From positions 32,427 through 96,426 of the forward strand of contig JAUCBJ010002727.1 in the NCBI GenBank assembly GCA_032718475.1: a stretch of 64,000 bases of DNA, in the 5' to 3' direction. Under the pieces are notes generated by a model. That model was not told the DNA's origin. It saw nothing but the letters and a program-made list of their open reading frames with translations, and searched no databases. Below are positions 45,301 through 56,236 of this stretch, one piece after another. The translations under genes were made by a program, and so were the position numbers. Origin of the DNA: Nemertoderma westbladi (Eukaryota; Xenacoelomorpha; Nemertodermatida; Nemertodermatidae). How positions within the stretch are numbered: the first letter of the stretch is position 1; each line of letters begins with the position of its first letter.

Positions 45301-47291
45301 CAGATCGACTATCCACTGGAGAAAACTGTCTATTGGACCGATGCTTTACTCGTGTTGGAGTATATAACCAATGAAGTTTGTCAGTTCAGCGTCTTCGTTA
45401 CCAACAGAGTAGCTATTATACTCAGTCGCACGACGATGGATCAATGGAGACATTGCCCCGGAACGATTAATCCAGCAGACATCGCCTCCAGGGGAGCAAC
45501 TCTACAAGAACTGGTAGATACTCCAGACTGGTTATGTGGACCCGACTTCCTCTACAAAGAAGAAGAAGAATGGCCTCCTCATCTTACTACAGCAGAGATT
45601 AGACAGGCCAAGGGAGCGGAGAAAGTCAAACCTAAAACTCGGGCGAGTAAATCGAAGTTATTTAAACCTATGGTAGATCTGTCTGTACTACATACTTCCG
45701 GAGACGACGCTTTGGATCAGAAACCCACAGCCACAAATAAGTCTGTAGTGGAAATCCGTGAGAAGGATTGGAAATCTGGAATACCAGACGTCTCGCAAGG
45801 ACTCTCACCTCTCCTGCAGAGAGCGATACATCACTACAGTTCCTGGAATCGGCTCTGTAAGGCCGTCACATATTTAAAACGATGTTTTCATCATCACTAC
45901 TCCGGGACGAAGACCAATAGTGATACCGTTCCACTAACATCGGTGCAGGTCCATGTTGTTAAAGATCTTCCCAAATATAAGATATCCGACAGGTTTCTGA
46001 AGGAGAAGATCAGTTATCAGGAGCATGAAGAAACCAACAAGCAGATGCTGAGACTCCTGCAATGCTATGAGGATTCCGATAAGTATTTCCTGTTGTTGAG
46101 AAATCCACAGATGCGCTTAAGGGATCGTTTCTCTAGCACAATGATAGATGGGTTGATACGTGTTGGAGGAAGATTAACGAATGCTCCATTATCCTTTGAC
46201 ACTAAGTTCCCCATACTCATTAGAAATCTTGAAATACAAGTCAAGATGATTGTAGATGTTCACAGCAAACTTTATCATGCTGGTAGAGAACGAGTTCTTA
46301 GCGAAATTCGAACTCGCTATTATTTTTATAAACCCCGTAGAGCTCTGAACCAAGTTCTTAGGAACTGCATACCCTGTAGGAAAGCATTCAGTAGGCCTTT
46401 AACACAGCGAGAGGCAGAATTACCTAGGGAACGAGTAAGCTTCTATGAACCACCCTTTACTAATACTGGTGTAGATTTATTTGGCCCTATTGAAGTATAT
46501 CGTGCTAGGACTATAGTCAAGGTGTGTAATCAATGGTGTGTAATCTTTGTTTGTATGACTTGTAGAGCTATCCATCTCGATATGGTGAACGATTTATCTA
46601 CCAACAGCTTCCTATTAAGCTTACGACGACAGATCGCTCGCTTTGGAACTAGTAACACGATGAGATCTGATAAGGGAACGAACTTCATTGGTGCCAACAA
46701 TGAAATCAAAGCTTACGTCAAAGATTGGAACCAAAGACAGGTGGACGATCAGCTAAGGGTAACAGCATCTAGCTGGACCTTCAACGCCGCCGACGCCCCT
46801 TGGTGGGGAGGAAGTTAATGGAGGAAATCGCCGCCTATCTCAACGAGAGACCGCTTATGCCAGTCTCATCGTGTCCCGATTCCCTGGAAGCGCTAACACC
46901 CGCGCACTTCCTACTGAAGAAACCTGTAGCCATGCTCCCACAATCGGAAATCACAGACGGAGACGAATACTGCCGGCAAACTTGGCAACTTATGCAGTTG
47001 TTATCCCGTCGTTTCGCTGACCATTTCGAAAAACATTATCTGCCCACGCTACAACTTCGAACTAAGTGGTTTGCGCAGCAAGAAAACGTCAGCGCTGGAG
47101 ACATGGTCCTTATTGTGGATTCAGATCTTCCATGTAAGCGGTGGCAGACAGGTCGTATCATCGAGACTCACATCTCGGATGACGGTTTGGTGCGATCGGT
47201 AGAACTCGTCATCATGCGACGTAACTTCAAGAAACCGGGAATTGTCTTCGAGACACAGCAGCTCAATCGCCCAGTTGGTCGTTTATGTTAA
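39344..47291 (+). pseudogene. BEL copy C gag-pol polyprotein, multiply inactivated
   Basis: It starts MSDTKQNLSDSLLD as in A, here without the frameshift. It is interrupted by TGA at 40034 (GGA in A) and at 41006 (AGA in A), by a 1-bp deletion near 43832, and by an 88-bp deletion at about 46816 whose ends share GTT. It ends early at TAA 47289. Domain order is as in A: coil 40500-40770, capsid 41700-42180, zinc knuckles 42610-42800, protease near 43140, YMDD at 44629-44640. A 42-bp in-frame deletion near 44898 removes 14 residues after the RT core (the TKR...LS segment). The first catalytic Asp of RNase H is Val (GTC at 45127-45129). The 88-bp deletion removes the catalytic Glu of integrase (WERL). 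It therefore has defects in three enzymes beside the broken frame. Confidence 0.9.
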
Positions 47292-49024
47292 CTGGAAAGA
47301 GACAGAGAACTCTCCGGAAACTATGGAAGACAAGATACTCTTCCCACGACCACCTCCCTAATCCAACAAACATCTAGGGACTCCCCAGCTTAGTAGCGTA
47401 TGGAGTGGGTGTGTGACCATATTATTTTATATTCTTATCATTTTATATTTATGTATGTATTATTATGTAATTTTATTATAATCGTTTTCTTTAATTTTAT
47501 TTAGTAGAATGTTATTTTAGCGATTATTTAGTAGATTAGTGCAATATATATTCGCGTTTATTACTTAATTACTTATATATTATATATTTAGTGCGACGGC
47601 AAGAAATCATTCTTTTTCTCTTTCCTTACTGTCCGTATTACATTACAAATACGTAACTACAGTAAGATGAAATGTCCGTACTTATTAAAGTACAATAAAG
47701 CTCCTACTATATTCAAGTATTATTGGTAGGCAGAGTATTAGGAATGCAAAATTCAGATCCTCGTGTCTCGGCTAAACCAAGCTCTGGGTAGACCTTGGAA
47801 ACGACTTGCCTCTTCTCACTGACATTGCTTCGTGCGATATTGCTCTCATACCGTATATTAAATAATACATATAGTAGCGTGATGTCCCTTTAACAGTAGC
47901 GTACAACGCAAATAAATCTGTTAAACCCTTTGACCAGCTGTAATTCTAGTCGATTAAGATATCGCGGCACCCACCGATATACTTGAAAGACAAAATTCTA
48001 GAATCAGTGGTTAACGTCCCCAGACAAGTTCTGGAATAAACTGGTGCCCATCTTAAATATTAATTTTTAATATTTATAAAATCAGTCAAAATTTAGATCC
48101 TTTAAAATTCTAGTCAATTAAGATATCGTAGCACTTACCGATACTCTTAAAAAGACAAAATTCCTAGAATCAAGGATCCCAGTCCCCAGACATGTTCTGG
48201 AATAAAATTGTGTCTATTTAATATTAAATAATAAAATTTACGGGAATAAATTTAAATTCATATATTAATGAATTTGATAAATTGTCATTTTTATACAATT
48301 TATAACATTCCCAAAATTCCATAAATTAATAGATCATGGGAACGGAGATTCACCCTATTAAGTATATTCGTGTGCGAGAATCTCCAATATATAGTCAATA
48401 GCCGATAAAATTCATAAAATCATGTATAGAGAGGATATTGACCATTAAAGAATTACTATTAAATAGCATCCCAGATCTGTATGCATGGGAATTACCCTAA
48501 TTCTACCGCTAGCTTTCCATAATGTCACCATGGCGACAACCACGCTAGAATTAGAAGTGAGTTAAAAGAACAATAGAAAGCTTGCCCATTGAATAGCATA
48601 AGGAATAAATAGCACACTGCTAGTATCCAAGGATACCCAATAATAACGTGGCATTCTGGAAGGCACTGACTAACAGACAAATGGCCCGAATGTGTGCGGT
48701 TTGTGACAGTTGCGTGGAATTTGTGTGTTTATAGGTGAATGTTACTACTAAAGTGTGTTTACAGTAGCGAGTCGCAATTGTGAAAGTAACCCTAACTCTC
48801 CAGTAAGAACCTGAAGTAAATCTGAGCCTTTGGGACGGATGGTGGAGTGACTCGCGCTGGTTGTTGTGGTCGTTGTGCAGCTACGACGTTGGCGATAGGC
48901 ACATCGGCGAAAGTACACCAGCGCTGAGGATCTTGCGCTGTCCGGGGGCCGAGAGGGGTAGGCAGCGACGCCCGCTAGCCTAAATATAAACTCATTATAA
49001 TATTGATAAACTCATATAGCAGAT
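47292..49024 (+). other. Conserved non-coding block after pol, copy C
   Basis: Collinear with 24400-26025, including both copies of the ATTCTAGTC(G/A)ATTAAGATAT unit. No gene. Confidence 0.55.
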
Positions 49025-49390
49025 ATGACTGAGTTGATAGAAGATGATCTTGGTATCAGGGAGCGATATATTCTACCTTTACAAGCGTTTGTTGATAGCT
49101 TGATACGCGGCGACGCTGGTCCAACTACTCCGGAGGACGATGGTCGTTATATCGAACCGCCGATGTCCCAGGAGCAACTTACGTGTAAATTGGACTATAG
49201 AAAATTCAATGCTCGCTATACGCATTGTAATGGTACGTATATGGACTTCTTAACTACTGGCCATCCTATCGATTTACACGATACGGACGATATCGACACC
49301 GAAAGGGAAATGGTCCTGTTTAAATATCATACCCAGCGGAGTCGGAACGATAAATTAAGAATCGAATACAAAAATTCTATTCGAAATTGA
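49025..49390 (+). pseudogene. BEL accessory ORF 1, copy C, truncated
   Basis: About 120 residues are closely similar to 26026-26400 of copy A, then a TGA at 49388 where A has a sense codon. The same frame continues open to 49472 with a tail unlike that of A. Confidence 0.6.
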
Positions 49391-49508
49391 CTCGAAAGAG
49401 AAGATGTTAAAGAACCGGATAAACGCGGTAACTCCAACGTATATTTGGAATTCTTGAGAGAAACATTATAAAACCGAATAAATATCACCCGCGTTTCCCC
49501 TACAAGAC

Positions 49509-49937
49509 GTGCGTCTTTGGTATTATTGCGATGAATGCCCAAGACCCAACCAACAAACGGAAAGACATAAACATCCGCGGAGACGTTGCTTTAAACACGG
49601 TTTTACTCACTATATTTACGGGAGTTTCGAGCGAAACTTGTTCGATGTATCATCTACGCTCGCTCGATTCAAACGATCCTTAAATAAACCTATGATCAGA
49701 GTTCCGGAATACTCGGTCAGACCTCCTCATTCCCTAGTTAGACCTCAGACTCTTGATCCTAATAGTATCACGGATCCTCCCGAACTGTACTCACTGTTCA
49801 AAGATCTAGTGTTACCCGAACAGTTAGTCGGTGGCACTCCAGTTGTGGGCTCCCTAAATATTCGCCCATCTTACCTAGTTGGATTGGGACGCGGACATCT
49901 AATATCGCCATTCAACCGTATCATCGTCCCTGTTTAA
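49509..49937 (+). pseudogene. Accessory-region fragment with Cys/His motif, copy C
   Basis: A 142-codon frame with no counterpart in copy A. It starts in a WYYCDECP context and has CX2C followed by RHKHPRRRCFKHGFTH, a possible zinc site, then a Pro-rich segment. The frame is open upstream to before 49500 without an ATG (its first listed codon is GTG). Downstream (49940-50230) short coil-like stretches are broken by stops. It looks like a decaying piece of a different accessory gene. Function unknown. Confidence 0.45.
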
Positions 49938-50232
49938 CCCGATATAACCTGTCACCGAGGCGGAGGAAAGAGTTATACGAAACGCGTTAGACACTATTCG
50001 TCAAAAGATCGGAAAATGAACCTACAATTGTTTAGAGAAACATAAATTACAGTAGCAAGTCCAAGCGGTAAACGAATTAACTTTATCTCAGTTCGATCAG
50101 GAAATTCAGAATCTCTAAGAAGATATCGAACTTGGACGACCCTATTCTCTGCAAGAGTTTTGGACGAACGCATCCAACGATAAGCGGAGGAAAATCAGCT
50201 TGAGGAGAAGCATATCGAAATGGACGAGACAT

Positions 50233-50383
50233 CGACCGTAACCCTAAACCTTCAGATGCAATTGTATTGCACCCTTTACCCAGGAGTTATGGCCCTCCTA
50301 GTAAAGTGGCTCGCCCCAAAGAGAAAAGGACTCTTGCTAGCCTCCAAAAAACTGCGTAAACGCCGTCCGCGCAAGAAAAACTA
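50233..50383 (+). pseudogene. Shared C-terminal tail of the accessory gene, copy C
   Basis: From 50233 the sequence again matches copy A (28836 onward): RNPKPS, then PRSY.PPSKVAR. C has about 30 extra bases, so that a second frame gives a very basic tail (KKLRKRRPRKKN) ending at 50383. In A the same basic frame exists but is not joined to the ORF. The basic tail may be the ancestral ending. Confidence 0.45.
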
Positions 50384-50454
50384 ACTGTTTAGAGTATTTT
50401 TATATTTTAGAAACTGTGATTTTTTATATTTTATAGACTAAAATCCCATTTTCT

Positions 50455-50462
50455 GGGAGCGG
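50455..50462 (+). promoter_or_regulatory. Polypurine tract, copy C
   Basis: GGGAGCGG directly before the 3' LTR, as in copy A. Confidence 0.6.
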
Positions 50463-51623
50463 TGTAAAAGCTTTTGCGGAATTAGCCGGTTATTTTCCCC
50501 GTAAAGTACTCTGTAGTTGGTTTAACAGGCATAAAAAGCCGTATCCTTACTGTACTGGTGTTTTAGGGGACATAAAAAGCCATTTCTTCTGTATGTGTAC
50601 TTTAGCGGACATAATTAGCAATTCTATGACGCAATACGCTAGATCCTCTTGAAACAGTGTAGTTACTATGACGACAGCTAACAGCTGAGCTGTACACGTG
50701 TAGCTTTTCCTTGTTCTCTGGTGTTTCTTTGTTCGGTCAACCAATCAGAGCGATTCTCATGCTTTTTGTACAGAAACCTCCAGGAAATCGCGCAATGCAT
50801 TATGGGTCAATGTTTACATTTTGTCCTGAGCCTAGAAGACCGGCTTCGGAATCTCTGTGTTTTTCAGTCTTTAGCCCAACATTAGTAGGCTTAATTATAG
50901 AACGTATATCTGTTATCAAACCAAACTTAACAAACCATATCAAACTAATCTCATCTCACAACTCACTCACCTAATCATATTGTCAACTACAAACACCGCA
51001 TTTTTACTGCTATTTACTGTCGGTTATTCATTATATCTGTTGATGGAATATTATTATATTGGAGAATATCAATCAATAATCAGACACCCCAATCTTCTTG
51101 ATATACTGAAGGTTAGAGAGACCGGTTACATATAACGATTGCGACTTACATTAAAGTGGTTTTGAAGTGAATCTAATGCTATTTCATAGGCCCTACATGT
51201 ATTGTTTGTTGTTCTCTTTATATGTGGCTAAAATTAGTGAAGGTCGGCAGATCGGTGTGCAGCATTGTGTATGATTGTGACTGATAACAAAGCATCTCCT
51301 AAAGAATGCGCCATATACGTGAATCTATAGCCATCCCGTTGTGTCTAGTTTAAGTCATAACTCTGTTTACATATTTAGAGCGCCACGTCCTAAAGGAACT
51401 GTTAATATTTCCCGAAAGTGAATAATATTTGTCAGAGATTATATATATTACGATCAGTCGAATAATACAGTAGGCCTACACCGCAATAAGATTAAGCTTC
51501 CGAATCCAGTCTCCCGGGTATATCCAGCGGGTGAATGGTCGCGCATAGACTGGCTTCGGCTAATGTAGTGTATCAAATACTCGTCATAGGCTAAAGTCGA
51601 TTTATTATCTAGAAGACATCCCA
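50463..51623 (+). repeat. 3' LTR of BEL copy C
   Basis: 1161 bp. It lacks one 10-bp unit of the GCAGCATTGTGCAGTATTGTG region present in the 5' LTR and has about ten substitutions. Confidence 0.9.
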
Positions 51624-51788
51624 AAAGTATGCCATATCAATAGCATTATAAGTCTTACTAAATCGACTACTACTAGAATACGACCATGCCATAACGTAGA
51701 TGGAAATTTAGTAATACTACGCAGTACGCAGTATAATAAAACTGAACAATTATATCAATTAAACAAGTAGCTATAAACCACAACCTAC

Positions 51789-52311
51789 CCTAATTCTTTC
51801 GTTATCAAGAGTTACAGGTAGGCCTGCATATGATTCATTAAGATCCCTCAAATACTGAAAATATTGAAACAGTTTGTCAATATCAGTTTTGTCTGATGCA
51901 TATATGCTCATCCTCTTTTCTGCATCATAGTGATAAGTGCCAAAATAGATGGTGATTCCTCCACCAGCAGTAATTTGTTGTAATTCGTCGTCATTGTCAT
52001 TATTTACGATTGAAGAAAACTCATACTGAAATTGATTAGTACGATAATATTTAATATGTTCCATTTCTCCCAATCGCTTATCTAACCCCAACCAATCAAT
52101 TAATTCATCTTTTAGAGTAAATCGATACATCAAAATCGATTTATTTCTTTTTGACTTTTTACTTGTGATTAATTGACTGCGATCCAATTTAACATTATCA
52201 ACAAGGACTTTCATACTATCTTCACCCCTAGGAATTTCAAATTCCATCAGATATCGGAATAATCTGTAGTCTATCATCCAAAACTTTTCGCTTTTCAAGT
52301 CCGACCTCAGA
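51789..52311 (-). CDS. Internal coding exon of a probable PH-domain-like gene (exon 2)
   Basis: A minus-strand frame with acceptor TTATTTACAG (AG at 52313-52312) and donor GTAGGT at 51788-51783, after a phase-0 codon. If not spliced, translation stops at TAG 51771. The product includes SEKFWMIDYRLFRYLMEFE and ends in SIYASDKTDIDKLFQYFQYL, which has the strand-then-helix look of a PH-like fold; the match is weak. It needs two bases from an upstream exon, which the exon at 52943-53109 supplies, and it joins in phase to 32621-33085. The donor is 166 bp from the 3' LTR of BEL copy C. Confidence 0.55.
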
Positions 52312-52322
52312 CTGTAAATAAA

Positions 52323-52419
52323 CGGTGTTCGGACAATTGCGACCTGGACATTTGCGACCCGGACAATTGCGACCCAGCAAATTTATCTAAAATCGTGGGT
52401 CGCAATTGTCCGAACACTG
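52323..52419. repeat. 97-bp hairpin element in intron 1 (GGACAATTGCGACC repeat)
   Basis: The 22-bp arms 52323-52344 and 52398-52419 pair with one mismatch. GGACAATTGCGACC or near variants occur three times in the left half. A related inverted copy lies at 52911-52940, at the other end of the same intron. The hairpin ends 10 bp from the splice acceptor. Confidence 0.7.
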
Positions 52420-52942
52420 TATATTTATTTATTTATTTAATTATACTCATTTTAATTACCGGTACTGTAGCTACATTTTAACATAAGTAGGGAGAGGTTG
52501 ACCCCACATTATTCTCGATGTTATATTTGGAATGATTATATATTAATTGTAATACTGTAATTACAGTAGCTATACATTATTTCATTTACTGTAACTGCAT
52601 TTTAACAAAGGGAGCTGTGGACCCAAAATTATTCGCAATTATATATTCTGGAATGCTTACAATTAAATTTAATTATTTAAACTGTTGCTCTAAAACTTAG
52701 CATATCTACTAACTGCGCGTATATTGTTAACATTGTTTACGCATTATTTAATGCTTATACTGTTGTTTGTTTAGGATGATTTATTTGGTTATTTTTTTAC
52801 TAGCTATTGATATAAAATAAATTTTTGTAATCTATAATGTTGTATAACTAATTATTTATGATTATAATGATCTATGATTTACATTACATTGTTTTTTTTT
52901 TATCAGGATCCGGACAATTGTTCGGGTCGCAATTGTTCAAAC

Positions 52943-53109
52943 TCGCAAATTAACATCTTTTTTTTATCAACCGTTGTTGGATGAGTTATCAAATATGACG
53001 TTCTAATGACTTCGGTTTCGGATTCGGACACTGACTCATCTGACCCATAGATTGGACGTGGAACTATTTGGGATTGTATGGTTTCAAAGCGTCGCTTGTA
53101 TTTCGCCAT
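52943..53109 (-). CDS. Possible first coding exon of the PH-like gene (exon 1)
   Basis: ATG at 53109 is in good context (A at -3, G at +4) and reads MAKYKRRFETIQSQIVPR followed by an acidic Ser/Glu stretch. If the donor is GTTTGA at 52942, the exon ends in phase 2 and fits exon 2 exactly. The three exons then total 1155 nt, i.e. 384 residues plus stop. The donor is weak at +3 and +4, so the boundary is uncertain. No known domain in this part. Confidence 0.35.
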
Positions 53110-54230
53110 TATGTTTTTATGTTTCAGCACATTAAATAATAGGCTGCATTACTGTAAATTACATAAAATATATATATGATAAAATTACATAGTTCTAGAA
53201 TATTATTTATAAATTTTTATCAATCTTTCATTTAAAACATATTCTTGAATAATTATTAATGAACGAAGTAAGGTAAGAGGATAATACAGTACAAATTCTT
53301 CCAAACTACGATGACAAATTGCTATTAATTGTCAATTCTATTAGGTATACAGTATATATTAATATTCGTTCAAAATTTATTTACTAACACATTTCTCTAG
53401 TATCATTTACTACAGCTTCATAACTTCTAACAAAAGCCAATCTAAAGTCCATGTTTTTTAATTAGGCAGCAGCTTATTAGGGAGCTGGTTTTGGTCTCTT
53501 TCTACATTCATGTAACTGTACTGTACTATCTAGTATTTTTAAAAATTATATTTATATTGAAAATTATATTTATCTATTTAACGTAAGTGTAAATGCTGCT
53601 TGTAAATAAATCTAGAAAGTTTTGCTACCATAAAAACAATGTGATCTATTTTATTCGGAAATATTCAATAATGTATCGTAATGTATTTTAAAAATGGGCT
53701 AGAGTTACAGAAGAATAAATATTTGTTCTAGAACAACAATTTTTTTTAATAAATAGCTATCATATTCTAGAACATTAAAAGATAAAAAGTAGTAAAAACT
53801 AGCTAGTATAATTTCGTTGGGTAGATACGCGTATCGAAACAGTACCAGTAAACCAGTAAATATACTAAACATAATGCTAAATGCTAATATGCTAAACATA
53901 ATGCTAAATGCTAATATACTAAACATAATGCTAATATGCTAAACATTTAATCCATTCCTATATTAATTATAGAAAAACAACGATTTGGATGCAATTGGGT
54001 ATACCGATAGTTTATGTAGGGCCTACAGTAGTAATTATTATACCTGCGGTATGGGTACATGACTATTGGTTCCAGAATGTGGTTGGCACTGGTTAGATTT
54101 ATTAACAACTGTAATTAATATACAGTACAGTAGGTATTTAGAGTAGGTACTGTAGGCCTATAGCCTCGAGCGGTTGAAAATACCTGCACTAAATACCCAT
54201 AAGGCCACACGGAAATTCAACTTGGAAAAT
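53110..54230. other. AT-rich intergenic DNA with a small tandem repeat
   Basis: Units of about 26 bp of the type CTAAACATAATGCTAAATGC repeat at about 53865-53948. No gene is supported; the promoter of the minus-strand PH-like gene, if real, should lie here. Confidence 0.45.
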
Positions 54231-54402
54231 TTCTATACCTTTGCCAAACAACATGTGTACCAAGTTTGGATAGATTTCATCGAGGATTGGCTGAGTTATT
54301 AACGTTTAAAATTGAACACTGCAAAAAAAAGCAACAGAACGACAGGTTGGTTAATGGTACCCCTACGCTAAGGTTCACTCACTTCGTGGCTCGCCCCACA
54401 GT
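54231..54402 (+). repeat. Interspersed repeat, copy 2
   Basis: Same family as 10714-10868. This copy has a short insertion with an A-run between GTTTAAAA and the AGAACGACAG block. See copy 1. Confidence 0.65.
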
Positions 54403-54524
54403 ATGACTCTATCATTTTGGTAAGGATTACTATATTACATATAAATTGATCAATAGGATGTTGAATGTAAGAGCATACACCCTATGGAAGACACTTATAT
54501 TTCATAACAGATGCTTTCGCCTTC

Positions 54525-55058
54525 CCGGTGTCCCAGTCGAAAATGTCCCTCTCCCGGTTATTTTCGCCTAGTGCCAAATGGCCCCCACATTTATTTTCAT
54601 TCCAGATTTCGCAAGTGGCCATCTGAAACCCTAATTCGAAGTGAAATGGCGGCCCGAAACTCTAATTAAAACTGTCATGTAACCAACCCTAAGTCGTAGG
54701 CCTACTCTAATCTACATGTAACCAACTCTAAGTCGTAGGCCTACTCTAATCTACATGTAACCAACTCTAATCTAAGATATTTTGTGGAATTTCGGTCCCT
54801 TGCCGGTAATGTCTGATAAATGACAACCTAAAATCCAGTTTTAATTATTATGGTTTGAGCCTGACCAACTAACCCTAACCAAAAAAATATCAAATAAATC
54901 AAAGTAAAGGTGTAGAATTGCCACTGTGGTGTGGCTGCTGGCTGTGTCCGCTGTGCCTACTACAGTATTATAATGTAAGTCTATGGTGAAGATGGGGGGA
55001 GGGGGGAGGGGGGGGGGGGGATTCTGCGCGGGGGAGGCAAATTCGCCTGGGACACCGG
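54525..55058. mobile_element. Small TIR element (MITE-like), 534 bp
   Basis: Ends CCGGTGTCCCAGTCGAA (54525-54541) and its complement with one change (55042-55058). Inside are 2-3 copies of a 39-bp unit with GTCGTAGGCCTACTC and a G-run near 54997-55020. No clear target duplication. Confidence 0.45.
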
Positions 55059-55182
55059 TGTAAAAACCTCTAATGCTTCGAGAATCACAAAGAAAATGTT
55101 ATTTATCTTGTTTCCTAGCAACTCTCATTCTTTATGTAATTTGAATGGTACAGCTACAAGGGTTTCGCCCGCGAGAAAATTT

Positions 55183-55734
55183 GGTACTTTTGCACTTTAG
55201 GTCCCCACCACCCAGATTTTTTTATATCAAGGAAACATAATATTATTATGTTCTAGAATATGAATAGCATTATCTGAGAACATTTTTATGTATTTACACA
55301 TAAATACATATGTACCTACATTTTTTATGGTATAATGCTAGTATTTTTTACTAGCTAGTAATTTTTGGAAATTATTTTGGTCATTAATATATTCTTCAAC
55401 AGTTTAACCTGAAATATCATTGACTTTCACATTTTTAATAATTTCTAAAAATACTAGCTAGCAAAAAGATTTTTTATGGTATAATGCTAGTATTTTTTAC
55501 TAGCTAGTAATTTTTGGAAATTATTTTGGTCATTAATATATTCTTCAACAGTTTAACCTGAAATATCATTGACTTTCACATTTTTTATAATTTCTAAAAA
55601 AAAAATGTTCAAAAATGTTCAAAAATGTTCAAAAATGTTCCTAGATAGTCACACTTACCTTGTAGTAGTGTAATTTGCATAAAAAACACACACAAAAAAA
55701 ATCTAGGGGTGGGGACCTAAAGTGCAAAAGTACC
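55183..55734. mobile_element. MITE, 552 bp, with about 40-bp terminal inverted repeats
   Basis: The ends GGTACTTTTGCACTTTAGGT and its complement extend to about 40 bp with few mismatches. GAAAATTT occurs just outside the left end (55175-55182) and again 6 bp beyond the right end (55741-55748), a possible but offset 8-bp duplication. Inside is a 149-bp tandem duplication (from 55321 and from 55470) and four units of AAAAATGTTC near 55606-55641. Confidence 0.65.
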
Positions 55735-56227
55735 GAAAACGAAAATTTCACCTGCGTCCAATCTTCGCCCGGAGCAATCTTCGCCCTCAAAATAAGCAAG
55801 TAACGCGATCGCCCGGCGGAAACCTTCGCCCGCAGTCAATCTTCGCCTGCGAGCAACCTTTGCCCAATTAACAATTATTTTATACAGTACCGGTACCCAG
55901 CCAGCCAGCACCCAGGTGTCAGGCGCATAATTTTATACACGGACCCAGGTGCAAATAATTTTTGTTCAAGTGCATAATTTTTTGACTCAGGCGCAGAAAA
56001 GCGTTGTTCAAGCGCAGACTTTTTGACTCAGGCAGACAGGTGCAGAAAAATAATATTGATGTGCAGAAATATGCGATAGAAGTAGGCCTACAGTACAGGT
56101 CCAGGCGCAGGATTGCCATACTTTGAAATCTGGGTAGGGTGTGTAGTTTAGCGCTGTACATTTGCATCTGCATCTGGCATCTCTGCGCCGGTTTCCGGCG
56201 CACGTCGAAATGTTAGTCCGAATACAT
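55735..56227. repeat. Degenerate short repeats (TCTTCGCCC and CAGGCGCAGAAAA types)
   Basis: Words such as AATCTTCGCCC (55755-55870) and CAGGCGCAG/CAGGTGCAG (55920-56110) repeat irregularly. No gene; the frames at 55717-55911 and 55919-56203 on the minus strand are repeat shadows. Confidence 0.5.
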
Positions 56228-56236
56228 TAGCCGCAC

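Larger units (their letters stand above)
35828..51623 (+). mobile_element. BEL/Pao LTR retrotransposon copy C
   Basis: LTRs are at 35828-36998 and 50463-51623, with the same primer-binding site, leader, gag-pol, conserved non-coding block, accessory ORF 1 start and purine tract as copy A. About ten substitutions and one 10-bp deletion separate its LTRs, roughly 0.9 percent, so it is older than A. The pentamers outside it (GGTTT at 35823-35827, AAAAG at 51624-51628) do not match. Gag-pol is broken by stops, a frameshift and two deletions. It lies antisense within the second intron of the minus-strand PH-like gene. Confidence 0.92.
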
